A DNA stretch of 64,000 bases from Thermoplasmata archaeon. Lineage in GTDB: Archaea > Thermoplasmatota > Thermoplasmata > Halarchaeoplasmatales > Halarchaeoplasmataceae. The notes beneath the pieces were generated by a model, which worked only from the letters and a program-made list of their open reading frames with translations, made no database searches and was not told the origin of the DNA. The stretch covers positions 62,001-126,000 of the forward strand of contig PWHR01000037.1 in the NCBI GenBank assembly GCA_003554965.1, written 5' to 3'. Below are positions 1 through 7,799 of the stretch, piece after piece (position 1 is the first letter of the stretch; every line of letters starts with the position of its first letter). The position numbers and the translations under genes are program-made.

Positions 1-2
1 TA

Positions 3-419
3 CCTGCGATGGTCCGACTTTATGAGAGGTTCGGTATCGACATGACGGAAGAACCCATACTCGTGTTTCCGACCCTTCACTACCAGAACGGCGGTTTGGT
101 GATAAATCCAGATGGGTCGACACCTGTCAAAGGATTGTTTGCAGGAGGAGAAGTCGAAGGAGGAGTCCATGGAAAGAATAGACTTATGGGCAACTCACTG
201 CTTGACTACAACGTCTTTGGCAGGAGAGCAGGTATTAACGCCGCTAGCCACGCTAAGAAAGCTTCACTCGGCGATTTGACGCTCGATCATGTCAGCAAGT
301 ACGAGCAGCAGTTGGACGAAGCTGGAATCGAGACGGATCGAAAAGCTCCTATGCTTTTGCCTGAATATAGAGGAGAGAAGGTGCTTGAAAGGCATTTGGA
401 TGTAAAAGTGACATTGTAA
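3..419 (+). CDS. Fumarate reductase/succinate dehydrogenase-type flavoprotein, C-terminal part (5' end outside window)
   Basis: The reading frame is open to the left edge of the window, so the ATG at 9 is probably internal and only the last ~138 residues are seen. The segment GGEVEGGVHGKNRLMGNSLL followed by VFGRRAG is the C-terminal FAD-contact region shared by fumarate reductase, succinate dehydrogenase and L-aspartate oxidase flavoproteins. The conserved HYxxGG motif precedes it. The gene ends 20 bases before korD and is probably co-transcribed with the kor genes, which suggests a role in fumarate/succinate interconversion next to 2-oxoglutarate metabolism. The exact electron donor (quinone, thiol or NADH) cannot be told from this fragment. 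Family assignment is firm and substrate is inferred. Confidence 0.8.
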   Translation, partial: PAMVRLYERFGIDMTEEPILVFPTLHYQNGGLVINPDGSTPVKGLFAGGEVEGGVHGKNRLMGNSLLDYNVFGRRAGINAASHAKKASLGDLTLDHVSKYEQQLDEAGIETDRKAPMLLPEYRGEKVLERHLDVKVTL

Positions 420-439
420 AAGATCAGGTGTAGATAAGG

Positions 440-646
440 ATGATAGAAGTTAATGAAAAGTACTGTAAAGGATGCAACCTGTGCATAGAGTTCTGCCCTA
501 GGGACGCGCTAGAACCCGCCGAAGAGTTGAACGAAAAGGGAGTCCACCCTCCAGTAGAAGTGGAGGATCGGTGCGTGAATTGCCACCTTTGTGAATTGAT
601 ATGTCCGGATTTTGCTATAATTGTAGAGGAAGAAGAGGAGGTATAA
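440..646 (+). CDS. korD: 2-oxoglutarate:ferredoxin oxidoreductase, delta (ferredoxin) subunit
   Basis: A 68-residue protein made almost entirely of two 4Fe-4S ferredoxin motifs, CKGCNLCIEFCP near residue 9 and CVNCHLCELICP near residue 45. In the four-subunit archaeal 2-oxoacid oxidoreductases the delta subunit passes electrons from the thiamine diphosphate centre to soluble ferredoxin. It is the first gene of a korD-korA-korB-korC run, with korA starting 3 bases after its stop. The C-terminal EEEEEV tail overlaps the GGAGG ribosome site of korA. The subunit order delta-alpha-beta-gamma is typical of 2-oxoglutarate enzymes and differs from the por operon at 16.7 kb. Confidence 0.88.
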   Translation: MIEVNEKYCKGCNLCIEFCPRDALEPAEELNEKGVHPPVEVEDRCVNCHLCELICPDFAIIVEEEEEV

Positions 647-648
647 AT

Positions 649-1809
649 ATGATCGGAGAAATCGATTTGGATAAGGCCAAGAAGGCCATAGGCGACAGAT
701 CTCAGTTCATACATGGAGATACCGCCGTTGCATACGGTGCTCTATTGGCGGGCTGTAGATTTTTTGGTGGTTATCCCATCACGCCTGCTTCTGAGATAGC
801 TGAGAAGATGGCGGAACTACTCCCAAAGATAGGGGGCAAATATATACAGATGGAGGACGAACTCGGCAGCATAGCCTCAGTGATAGGCTCATCATGGGCG
901 GGAGCTAAGGCTATGACCGCTACTTCAGGACCTGGGTTTTCATTGATGCAGGAAAACATCGGCTTCGCTCACATGAGTGAAACACCTTTGGTGTTAGCTA
1001 ACGTTCAGCGCTCTGGTCCTTCCACTGGTCAACCAACTTTGGGAGCTCAGGGTGACGTGATGCAGGTCCAGTATGGAAGCCACGGTGATTTTGCGGCGAT
1101 AGCACTCTCCCCCAACAATATCCAGGAGACTTTGGATCTAACAATTAAATCGTTCAATCTTGCTGAGAAATACAGAACACCGGTCATGCTTATGATCAGC
1201 GCAGATCTAGGGCATATGAGAGAGATGGTCGAAATACCCGATGAGGTAGAAACTTTTGAAAGGAAAGAGCCTAAAGTATCTCCTGAAGAATATATCCCTT
1301 TTGGCAAAGGCGAGTATGGTAAGGAGAAGGTGCCAGAATTCGGTATATTTGGTAAGGGATTTAGGACTTATGTGACTGGTTTAACCCACGATGAGAAAGG
1401 TTTCCCCGCCACCGACGATCAAGAAGACCACGATAACCTGATCAGGAGGCAGGTCGAAAAGATAACCGATGACAGAGAGGAACTGACCGATATAGAGAGA
1501 AGGCGGTTAGATGACGCGGAGAAGGTGATAATCTCTTACGGGATAACGAGCAGGAGCGCAATGGGGGCTTTAAAAGAGGGCAGGAACAGAGGTGAAAAAT
1601 TGGGTTACCTGCGCTTGAAAACTCTGTGGCCTTTCCCAAAACACGTGATAAAGGAGATATCGGAACAGGTAGACAAGATTATCGTGGCTGAATTGAATTT
1701 AGGGCAGATATATCATAAGGTCGCAGAACATGCTGAATGTGAAGTAGCGCTTGCGGATAAGATCGGTGGCGAAGTCCATTCGCCTGAAGAGATACTAGCG
1801 GAGGTGTAA
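649..1809 (+). CDS. korA: 2-oxoglutarate:ferredoxin oxidoreductase, alpha subunit
   Basis: A 386-residue alpha subunit of a 2-oxoacid:ferredoxin oxidoreductase. It shows the GGYPITPASEIAE motif near residue 43, the EDELGSIASVIGSSWAGAK segment and TSGPGFSLM, all conserved in the pyrimidine-binding and CoA-binding domains of the KorA family. The C-terminal transketolase-like domain ends with IIVAELNLGQI. The ORF track starts at 601, but an AGGAGG ribosome site at 636-641 correctly spaced before ATG 649 makes 649 the better start and avoids overlap with korD. The stop overlaps the korB start by one base. Together with KorB it converts 2-oxoglutarate, CoA and oxidised ferredoxin to succinyl-CoA, or the reverse. 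The 2-oxoglutarate preference is inferred from subunit order. Confidence 0.88.
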   Translation: MIGEIDLDKAKKAIGDRSQFIHGDTAVAYGALLAGCRFFGGYPITPASEIAEKMAELLPKIGGKYIQMEDELGSIASVIGSSWAGAKAMTATSGPGFSLMQENIGFAHMSETPLVLANVQRSGPSTGQPTLGAQGDVMQVQYGSHGDFAAIALSPNNIQETLDLTIKSFNLAEKYRTPVMLMISADLGHMREMVEIPDEVETFERKEPKVSPEEYIPFGKGEYGKEKVPEFGIFGKGFRTYVTGLTHDEKGFPATDDQEDHDNLIRRQVEKITDDREELTDIERRRLDDAEKVIISYGITSRSAMGALKEGRNRGEKLGYLRLKTLWPFPKHVIKEISEQVDKIIVAELNLGQIYHKVAEHAECEVALADKIGGEVHSPEEILAEV

Positions 1810-2714
1810 TGATGGCTGAAGAGCAGAAATTTGAGACTGAAGAGAAAGTAGAAAGGAAACAAAAAACAGGCATGATCAATGCCAAAGAGTTGGAAGAGAA
1901 GTACCTTCGAAAAGGTATGATGCCGCATATATTCTGTACTGGATGTGGGATCGGAACTGTTCTTGGACTGACACTTCGTGCTATGGAAGAAATCGATATG
2001 GATCTTGATAATACTGTCTTTTTGTCAGGGATAGGCTGTTCCTCTCGATTACCCGGTTATATCGACGTTGATTCATTACACACGACTCATGGAAGAGCTC
2101 TAGCCTTCGCTACGGGAGTTAAGATAACCAATCCTGATCTGAACGTGGTTATCTTCACCGGTGATGGAGACTGCATAGGTATCGGCGGCAATCATTTCAT
2201 CCACGCTGCTAGAAGAAATATAGATATCACCGTCATAGCCGTCAACAATTACATCTACGGGATGACAGGAGGTCAGGTTGCACCTACCACGCCAGAAGGT
2301 GATTACGCTACGACTGCTCCACACGGCAACGTGGAGCCTCCTTTTGATATGAGCGAGATGGCGATGTCAGCAGGGGCGACCTACGTGGCAAGATGGGATC
2401 TAACAAAACCGGTTCAGCCGATGAAATCGATAAAAGAAGGGCTAGAAAACAAAGGGATGAGCTTCATCGAGTTATTGTCGCCCTGTACGACCGCTTATGC
2501 GAGGCAGAATAAGGTCGGCGATATCCAGGAATTCTGGGAGTGGTATGATGACAGGACGATGCTGGCAGAGGAATATGAATTTGAGGAAGAATTCAGTCCG
2601 ATGGAGGAGTGGGAGGAGATAAAAGAGAAGATGAAGATCGGTGTACTGAAGCACGAGGAAAAGAAGTCTCTTGGTGAGCGGATGCAGGAGAAGATCGAGG
2701 AGGTAAAGATATGA
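1809..2714 (+). CDS. korB: 2-oxoglutarate:ferredoxin oxidoreductase, beta (TPP) subunit
   Basis: A 301-residue thiamine-diphosphate subunit. The N-terminal CTGCGIG motif (near residue 43) and the later SPCTTAYAR motif belong to the KorB family. The TPP/Mg binding signature is GDGDCIGIGGNHFIHAARRN. ATG at 1809 overlaps the korA stop; a second ATG at 1812 is equally possible. The C-terminal 50 residues are unusually rich in Glu and Lys. The end overlaps korC by four bases, indicating translational coupling. It is the catalytic core that decarboxylates 2-oxoglutarate. Confidence 0.88.
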   Translation: MMAEEQKFETEEKVERKQKTGMINAKELEEKYLRKGMMPHIFCTGCGIGTVLGLTLRAMEEIDMDLDNTVFLSGIGCSSRLPGYIDVDSLHTTHGRALAFATGVKITNPDLNVVIFTGDGDCIGIGGNHFIHAARRNIDITVIAVNNYIYGMTGGQVAPTTPEGDYATTAPHGNVEPPFDMSEMAMSAGATYVARWDLTKPVQPMKSIKEGLENKGMSFIELLSPCTTAYARQNKVGDIQEFWEWYDDRTMLAEEYEFEEEFSPMEEWEEIKEKMKIGVLKHEEKKSLGERMQEKIEEVKI

Positions 2715-3238
2715 GAAAAGATATCAGGCTATGCGGTAAAGGTGGCCAGGGTATAATGCTTTCCGGCTTCGTGCTTGGAAAAGCCGCAAGCGTTTTCCAT
2801 GATTACAACGCGGTCCAGATGCAGAGTTACGGACCCGAAGCGAGAGGTGGCGCTGCACGCTCTGAAGTCGTCATTTCCGATGAAGAAATAGGCTACTGTG
2901 GTCTTTATCAAGCGGACTACATGATGGTGATGTCTCAGGAGGCCTATAATAAGTACAATGAAGACCTTGCCGATGACGCGGTTCTTCTACTTGACGATGA
3001 TCTCGTAACAGAAGTGGAGCACGATTATATCGGTGTTCCCTGTACTGCGATAGCTGAGGATATAGGGGCGAAGATCGTAGCTAACATTGTAATGCTAGGA
3101 GCCTTCAACGAAGCGGGTGATCTGGTACCTCATGATTCCTTGGAGAAGTCGGTAGAGGACAGTGTGCCTTCGAAATTCAAGGACCTGAACTTGAAGGCGC
3201 TGAACAGAGGGGTTGAAAAGGCTAAGGAAAAGATTTGA
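2711..3238 (+). CDS. korC: 2-oxoglutarate:ferredoxin oxidoreductase, gamma subunit
   Basis: A 175-residue gamma subunit recognised by the RLCGKGGQGIMLSG start, the family's GxGGQG motif, and by MQSYGPEARGGAARSEVVIS. It forms the fourth subunit of the Kor complex and closes the korDABC operon with a four-base ATGA-type overlap on korB. A possible hairpin terminator follows about 95 bases downstream. A paralogue, PorC, is at 16739. Confidence 0.88.
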   Translation: MRKDIRLCGKGGQGIMLSGFVLGKAASVFHDYNAVQMQSYGPEARGGAARSEVVISDEEIGYCGLYQADYMMVMSQEAYNKYNEDLADDAVLLLDDDLVTEVEHDYIGVPCTAIAEDIGAKIVANIVMLGAFNEAGDLVPHDSLEKSVEDSVPSKFKDLNLKALNRGVEKAKEKI

Positions 3239-3333
3239 TTGTCCCAACGAATAGTATCCTACTTGAAGAATACAGTGCCGGTTATTCTCTTGGTAGTTAA
3301 TAGTTATAGCGATTTTAAACGAGCTGCGCTTGT

Positions 3334-3372
3334 TGGGTTGCGAGTTTTTCAAACCCAGCTTTACTTTCTAAA
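3334..3372 (+). terminator. Possible terminator of the kor operon
   Basis: An inverted repeat TGGGTT/AACCCA with a 12-base loop is followed by a T-rich run (TTTACTTTC, then TTTTTT a little further on). It sits ~95 bases after korC and before the TATA box of the next gene, so it could end the kor transcript. Archaeal termination mostly depends on T-tracts, so the stem may be incidental. Confidence 0.35.
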
Positions 3373-3452
3373 ATTTTTTCCACTCTACTGCTATAAAGAT
3401 TCGGATCGTCAGATGATGATTATTTAAATATTCCGCTTTCTTTAGACCAAAG

Positions 3453-3464
3453 ATATATTTATAT
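3453..3464 (+). promoter_or_regulatory. TATA-like box for the secreted-protein/ABC operon
   Basis: ATATATTTATAT lies 37-48 bases before the ATG at 3501. The expected transcription start is around 3480-3490, giving a short leader that holds the GAGGTG ribosome site. Confidence 0.5.
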
Positions 3465-3500
3465 GTCTTATCTTTCCCTCTCTGCGAGGTGAAAAGCAAA

Positions 3501-4079
3501 ATGGAAAAAATAAAAAATGTCGGTTACGGAATTGTGTTCGGACTAGCGATCTTAGCTCTACTAGCTATGGGAACTACGGGGACAATAGAAACCGCATCTG
3601 CCGCAGAAGAGATCGAGGAAGAAAGTCCAGATAGTGTATACATGGGTTCGGCTGATTGGGAGAAACACAATGAAGAATCAGGTGCATATGCGATATCAGT
3701 AGGAGCTAAAGGAGTTGAAGTGGGTTTTGAGTATTCTTGGGAAGACGGTCACGGCGCCGCAGTAGGCATGGCGATGAGAGGATATCAAGACCATGGAAAC
3801 GGTGAGTTTGATTGGGTAACAACCGCTGAAGGTTACAGAACCGGGGACTCTACGGGAACTTGGCAGAGTGACCATTTTTGGACGGTAATAGCTACCGATG
3901 TCTGGCATGAGATCTCTGACTCTGGGGAATGGGTACAACATGAATTCGAGCTCCACTATCTGGTTGAACATGAAAGAGACAGATTCTGGGGAGGTACAGA
4001 GTATAACTACCATAACACACACATATATGGTGGTAATCCGAACGCGCCGCCCACAATCACTGTATGGATAATGGATTGA
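3501..4079 (+). CDS. Secreted protein of unknown function, first gene of an ABC-transporter operon
   Basis: A 192-residue protein with a clear Sec signal peptide: basic MEKIKNVGYG, a hydrophobic core up to about residue 25, and an ETASAAEE cleavage region. The mature part is acidic and rich in His, Trp, Tyr and Gly, with repeated pieces such as DSTGTWQSDHFW and RFWGGTEYNYHNTH. It has no Cys and no membrane anchor, so it is probably released or surface-bound. The ORF track begins at GTG 3489, but GAGGTG at 3486-3491 is the ribosome site for ATG 3501. The family is not recognised. Its position ahead of a permease and ATPase suggests an exported effector, binding protein or bacteriocin-like product, which is inference only. 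Confidence 0.75.
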   Translation: MEKIKNVGYGIVFGLAILALLAMGTTGTIETASAAEEIEEESPDSVYMGSADWEKHNEESGAYAISVGAKGVEVGFEYSWEDGHGAAVGMAMRGYQDHGNGEFDWVTTAEGYRTGDSTGTWQSDHFWTVIATDVWHEISDSGEWVQHEFELHYLVEHERDRFWGGTEYNYHNTHIYGGNPNAPPTITVWIMD

Positions 4080-4099
4080 TCAAGAGGTGGAGAATATCC

Positions 4100-5296
4100 A
4101 TGAAAATACCCAAAACTTTTCTCCTATTTTTTATTCTTATTATGCTTATAATGCCTATTTCTAGTTTGGGATTGGTATCATCTTCAGAAGATGTAGCTAT
4201 GGATAATCCCTATGGGGAGGGAAGATGGAGATTAAAGAATGCGGGAATCCAAATTCTTTATAATCACGAAGAAGAGGATTATGATTATTTGGTTAAGAAT
4301 TCCAGCTTTTCAACCAATAAAATATCTATAGAGACCATTGAAGAAAGTCAGAATCACGTAGAAGTTTTGTTAAATTTAGAGATAGGGTTTGTGACCTCTT
4401 TAGACCGTTCGGATTACGAAGAGCATTTAGAAGAGGGTCCTATTGATGAAGAGTTACTAGATGCGGTTCATATCGGGTATGATATGTATATAGATAAAGA
4501 TGAGGCAGAGCTTTTAGATGATGACGAAGGATGGTTGGTAAAAGAAGAAGATGTAAAAAGATATAGATTAGAAAAAGATGATGAAAAGATAAATATTTAT
4601 TCGATCCAGTTTGAAGAAAGGATCGATTTCGATTACACTGAGTTGAGATTCTAGATTGATAAGGAAAGCAACGATGCGACCCTTGTTGAAGAGGATCATA
4701 GTGAGAAGGGAGCAAGGTTGGGATTTTTCCCCTTTCTAGGGTTTTTAGAAGAAAACCCCTATGAGAACACCTACGATTATATATTTGGAGGAGAAACAAA
4801 TTCTGTAAGCAAATCAGCAGATTGGATTATTTCCTATCCCGATCCTGAAGATTTTCCTGATGAACCTCATGACAACGATGAGGATTTTGTCCAACCCGAC
4901 ATGATTGAAAAAAATATAGGGTCTACATATTTTTTGAATACAGAAAAAAGGATGACGATCGATAGAGAAAAAGTAATGGAGGACTCTCCCGAAATTACAA
5001 GAAGAGGTCTTTCATTAAACTACAAACGGGATGGCCAAAGTCTTTATCCTGCTGACGGGGAGTTATGTCTGCCGGCAGAATTTTTCATAAGAAATACTTC
5101 AGCCGAAGAGATGGTGTATATAGATATTGATTATGAGTATAATGAGGAAGAGGCAGTCGAGTATCTACAATCTCTGCGACCAAGAGATGATGATGAAGAA
5201 GAAGCTACCTTTGATGAATATAAGTTCCTCGCTATACCCGCAGCCGTAGCCCTTATAGGTGGATATCTCGCTTACAAGAACAAGAAAGGAGGTTAA
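4100..5296 (+). pseudogene. Signal-peptide membrane-anchored protein interrupted by an in-frame TAG
   Basis: Two ORF-track entries (4064-4654 and 4718-5296) are in the same reading frame, separated only by TAG at 4652-4654 and 21 open codons with no ATG, GTG or convincing ribosome site. Joined, they form a ~398-residue protein: ATG 4100 (GAGGTGG site at 4084), a signal peptide MKIPKTFLLFFILIMLIMPI, two acidic extracellular segments, and a single C-terminal membrane span (AIPAAVALIGGYLAY) with a basic KNKKGG tail. The first half alone has no anchor and the second half alone has no signal peptide, which supports one original gene. TAG is a normal stop in this window, so a nonsense mutation, sequencing error or rare readthrough are the options. 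The family is not recognised. Confidence 0.6.
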
Positions 5297-5302
5297 AGTT
5301 GA

Positions 5303-6145
5303 GTGTTTAGTAGGGATGGATTGATCTACAAGTTTTTTTCTCATAACAAATACGTTCTTGCAGTTGTGATTATTGCTCCTCTTCTTCTTTACTTCGTTTT
5401 TGGTACCTCCTTTTATGGATATCTTGACGACATCGGTGAAGAAGAATTGAGAGGATACGATCTAGACAAAGACTACGATGGTGATATGACCTTCTTCGAC
5501 GATGAACCTATAGATGAGGACGAGTATGAAAAGGTAAATCCCTACGGAGGGGAAGAAAATATTTCTAAGATGCACCAGTACAGCTATGAAGAATCTTTTT
5601 TTCCTTCGCTGATCTCTTTAGCAAGTGTATCTTTTATCGTTGGAGCGGTGATTTCCTCACTGTCCTGGGGACGAATGGCGAGCGATGGTTCAATAGTATA
5701 TCCTATTTTATTAAAGTCCTCTAGGACCAAAAGTTTTATGGAGTTATTTTTGTTACCTCTCGTGTTCATATTGTTGATATCCGTTTTTGCATCTCTATTG
5801 GTAACTTCAGAAGTTTTCGTTCCCTTCCTCGAGATCGGTTTCCGATCAGTATTTTTCTATTCTTTATTGACGGTGCTCGGAACCATGTTCGGTGGTTACA
5901 CAATAGCCCTCTTAATTTCTCTGATCTCTAGAGATTCCTTTCTTCCAATTTTCGGTTCCCTTCTTTTCGTCGGAGGAGTTAATCTTTGGCGTGAAAGATT
6001 TCACATATTATCACCGAGTAGAGGATTGGTCACCCATCATTATTTCGATCACCCGATAGAGAATGAAGTATATTATGGTATTTTGATCATAATCGCTGCA
6101 TTCATACTATCCTACTTTTTCTTCAAAAGAGGTGATTTTTATTAA
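5303..6145 (+). CDS. ABC transporter permease (ABC-2-like), unknown substrate
   Basis: A 280-residue integral membrane protein with one N-terminal span (VLAVVIIAPLLLYFVFG), an acidic extracellular loop of ~75 residues (residues 40-100), then about five spans. This is the layout of ABC-2-type permeases. Start is GTG 5303, preceded by AAGGAGGT with 9 bases spacing and only 6 bases after the previous ORF. The ATPase at 6643 is the likely partner. No substrate can be read from sequence; the secreted protein upstream is a candidate cargo. Confidence 0.65.
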   Translation: MFSRDGLIYKFFSHNKYVLAVVIIAPLLLYFVFGTSFYGYLDDIGEEELRGYDLDKDYDGDMTFFDDEPIDEDEYEKVNPYGGEENISKMHQYSYEESFFPSLISLASVSFIVGAVISSLSWGRMASDGSIVYPILLKSSRTKSFMELFLLPLVFILLISVFASLLVTSEVFVPFLEIGFRSVFFYSLLTVLGTMFGGYTIALLISLISRDSFLPIFGSLLFVGGVNLWRERFHILSPSRGLVTHHYFDHPIENEVYYGILIIIAAFILSYFFFKRGDFY

Positions 6146-6677
6146 AGATAAGATCCTTTTATCAGTCGTTATCTCATTGCTGTTATCTTCAACGATCATC
6201 ACTCTGCAAAGAAGTGAAGCTGTGGAAGTCTTCGATACAAATTTTGGAGCGGACAGTAGAAAGCACTGGCAGGATAGTAGCCCATATATAAGGCATGATC
6301 ATGAGCACGATGAAAATCTTACTCAGGGGTATTACAGGGGTTCCTCTCAATATGGCCTTGAACCTGGAAGCTACAATATAGAAGTCGATCCAGTTGGTGA
6401 AAACGTTACACTTTATCTGATAGATGGAGAAAAAACTTTAGAAAAGGAATTGAACGAATCCATAAGTTTTGAAACGGATCTTGAAACGAACACGATATGG
6501 ATCGGAATAATCATTGGGGATCCACTTACGTTTGAAGAACATACTGGTGAGGTCTTTGAGATAGAAATCGAGAAAGAGAGAGAAATTTTAGATTATCCTT
6601 TGATAATGTTATGGATATTGACATTGATAGGAGTGATTTATCTTGGAGTCGATACTTACAGCAAAAAACGTGAGTAA
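6132..6677 (+). CDS. Membrane-anchored extracellular protein of the ABC operon
   Basis: A 181-residue protein with an N-terminal hydrophobic segment (LLSVVISLLLSSTIITL), a predicted beta-rich extracellular domain with LEPGSYNIEVDPVGENVTLYLID, and a C-terminal span (LIMLWILTLIGVIYLGV). The region is His-rich (RHDHEHDE) after the signal segment. The start is unclear: GTG 6132 overlaps the GAGGTGA ribosome-like site, whereas the correctly spaced codon downstream is ATT at 6141. It overlaps the permease by 14 bases and the ATPase by 35 bases. Possibly a substrate-handling accessory protein; family not recognised. Confidence 0.65.
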   Translation: MIFIKDKILLSVVISLLLSSTIITLQRSEAVEVFDTNFGADSRKHWQDSSPYIRHDHEHDENLTQGYYRGSSQYGLEPGSYNIEVDPVGENVTLYLIDGEKTLEKELNESISFETDLETNTIWIGIIIGDPLTFEEHTGEVFEIEIEKEREILDYPLIMLWILTLIGVIYLGVDTYSKKRE

Positions 6678-7461
6678 AAAGTTCGGCAAGACCGTTGCTT
6701 TAGATAACGTCTCATTTCAGATGACTGAAGGTCTCAACATGTTGTTAGGGCCAAATGGGAGCGGTAAAACTACCTTTTTGAGGATAGCATGTGGTCTTCT
6801 TAGACCAGATGAGGGCAAGGTAAGTATTTTTGGACATGATCCGTTTAAGGAGTATTCCGAGATAAAGGATAAAGTATCGTTCGCTCTGCAGAAACCGCAT
6901 CTTCCTCAAAACATAACCGTTAAAGATTTTTTAGAGGGGGTGAAAACGGAAAAAAACGCACGATCTTATAACAGCGCGGTTAAGGCTTTTGGACTTGAAG
7001 ATATACTGGATAAGAAATTTAAGAATCTATCAGGAGGGTTCAAGAAAAGGGTTTCGCTGGCACAAGCTTTTATCGGCAAACCGGATCTGCTCGTTGTTGA
7101 TGAACCTTTTGCTAATCTTGATATCGAAGCTAAACTACGTATTTCTGACATGATAAACAAACTTTCCAAAAGGGAGAACACTTCATTGGTAATGATAACC
7201 CACGATTTAGGTTCACTGAAACCAGACCATCTAACAATCCTTTACGCGGGAAAAACTATCCTAAGTGATTACTACGATGAACTTGGATTTGATGAGATAA
7301 AGTCATTTTACGTTAAAAAGGACGATGAAAAGTATGTTATAAATAATAGAGAAAGTCTGCATAAAAATGTAAAAAAGGGTGCGAAGATTATAGACGTTGA
7401 AAAGAGGGGCTTTGAAGACTATCTTAAAGAGAAATTTGAAAAAGAAGAAATAAAAAGATAA
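6643..7461 (+). CDS. ABC transporter ATP-binding protein
   Basis: A 272-residue ATPase with Walker A GPNGSGKTT (near residue 37), Q-loop FALQKPHLPQ, signature LSGGFKKRVSLAQAF, Walker B LLVVDEPF and H-loop MITHDLG. The start is TTG 6643 with AGGAGTGA seven bases upstream; no ATG fits. About 70 residues after the core form a charged C-terminal extension. It closes the operon and presumably energises the permease at 5303. The signature is closest in style to ABC-2/exporter ATPases. Confidence 0.85.
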   Translation: MESILTAKNVSKKFGKTVALDNVSFQMTEGLNMLLGPNGSGKTTFLRIACGLLRPDEGKVSIFGHDPFKEYSEIKDKVSFALQKPHLPQNITVKDFLEGVKTEKNARSYNSAVKAFGLEDILDKKFKNLSGGFKKRVSLAQAFIGKPDLLVVDEPFANLDIEAKLRISDMINKLSKRENTSLVMITHDLGSLKPDHLTILYAGKTILSDYYDELGFDEIKSFYVKKDDEKYVINNRESLHKNVKKGAKIIDVEKRGFEDYLKEKFEKEEIKR

Positions 7462-7484
7462 TTATAACTATTATGAAGCTAGAT

Positions 7485-7553
7485 GAGGCCCCGGGCGAGG
7501 TGAAAAGCAGAATGTAACGGAAAACCGTTATATCCTGTTTTTTCCGGGCCCTC
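7485..7553 (+). other. Long imperfect RNA hairpin, possible terminator or small RNA
   Basis: GAGGCCCCGG (7485-7494) pairs with CCGGGCCCTC (7544-7553) with one mismatch; GAAAAGCAG (7502-7510) pairs with CTGTTTTTT (7535-7543) with G-T pairs; ATGTAACGG (7512-7520) pairs with CCGTTATAT (7525-7533) around an AAAA loop. The arms are nearly continuous, apart from a 7-base bulge GCGAGGT on the 5' side. A pyrimidine-rich tract (CTTTTTCTTCTTCCC) follows. It lies ~25 bases after the ABC ATPase. It could end the operon or be a structured non-coding RNA. Confidence 0.45.
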
Positions 7554-7760
7554 ACGTATTCTTTTTCTTCTTCCCATATTAAGACGAGTCCATTTTTATA
7601 TAACAGTTTTACTTATGTCTAAAGGCGCAGACGCTATGCTAGAGATATCTCAAGGACATGGAGTATATCTAGAATAGACAGATTACTGGTGGGGACGTCA
7701 AGACCTTAGGGGGATTAGCCTACAATAGTGTAATCAGCAAGACAATGGAACAAAGAACAA

Positions 7761-7772
7761 TAAATATAAAAC
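7761..7772 (+). promoter_or_regulatory. TATA-like box for the membrane protein at 7800
   Basis: TAAATATAAAAC is about 30 bases before TTG 7800/GTG 7803, the spacing expected for a leaderless archaeal transcript. No ribosome site is visible. Confidence 0.5.
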
Positions 7773-7799
7773 CCTTTTTATTCATTTTTAAATCAAGAA

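Larger units (their letters stand above)
7462..7799. other. 338-base intergenic region
   Basis: This gap holds a long imperfect hairpin (7485-7553) followed by a T/C-rich run, an isolated TATA-like TTTTTATATAAC near 7593 with a 20-codon ORF (7615-7677) that is not convincing, and the TATA box for the gene at 7800. No tRNA or known RNA family was recognised. Confidence 0.6.

Noticed and set aside
424-714. 96-residue minus-strand ORF
   Set aside because: Antisense to korD and the korA start.
3239-3427. 62-residue ORF after korC
   Set aside because: Non-ATG start, no ribosome site, crosses the probable terminator.
3501-4079. Lactococcin-972-like bacteriocin
   Set aside because: The layout (secreted protein, membrane protein, ATPase) is similar, but the sequence is twice as long and lacks a convincing match.
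4652-4654. Pyrrolysine codon as a firm call
   Set aside because: No pyl genes or methylamine methyltransferases are in the window, and several genes here end with TAG as an ordinary stop.
7615-7677. 20-codon ORF after a TATA-like element
   Set aside because: Very short, no ribosome site, TATA spacing is wrong and nothing follows it in frame.
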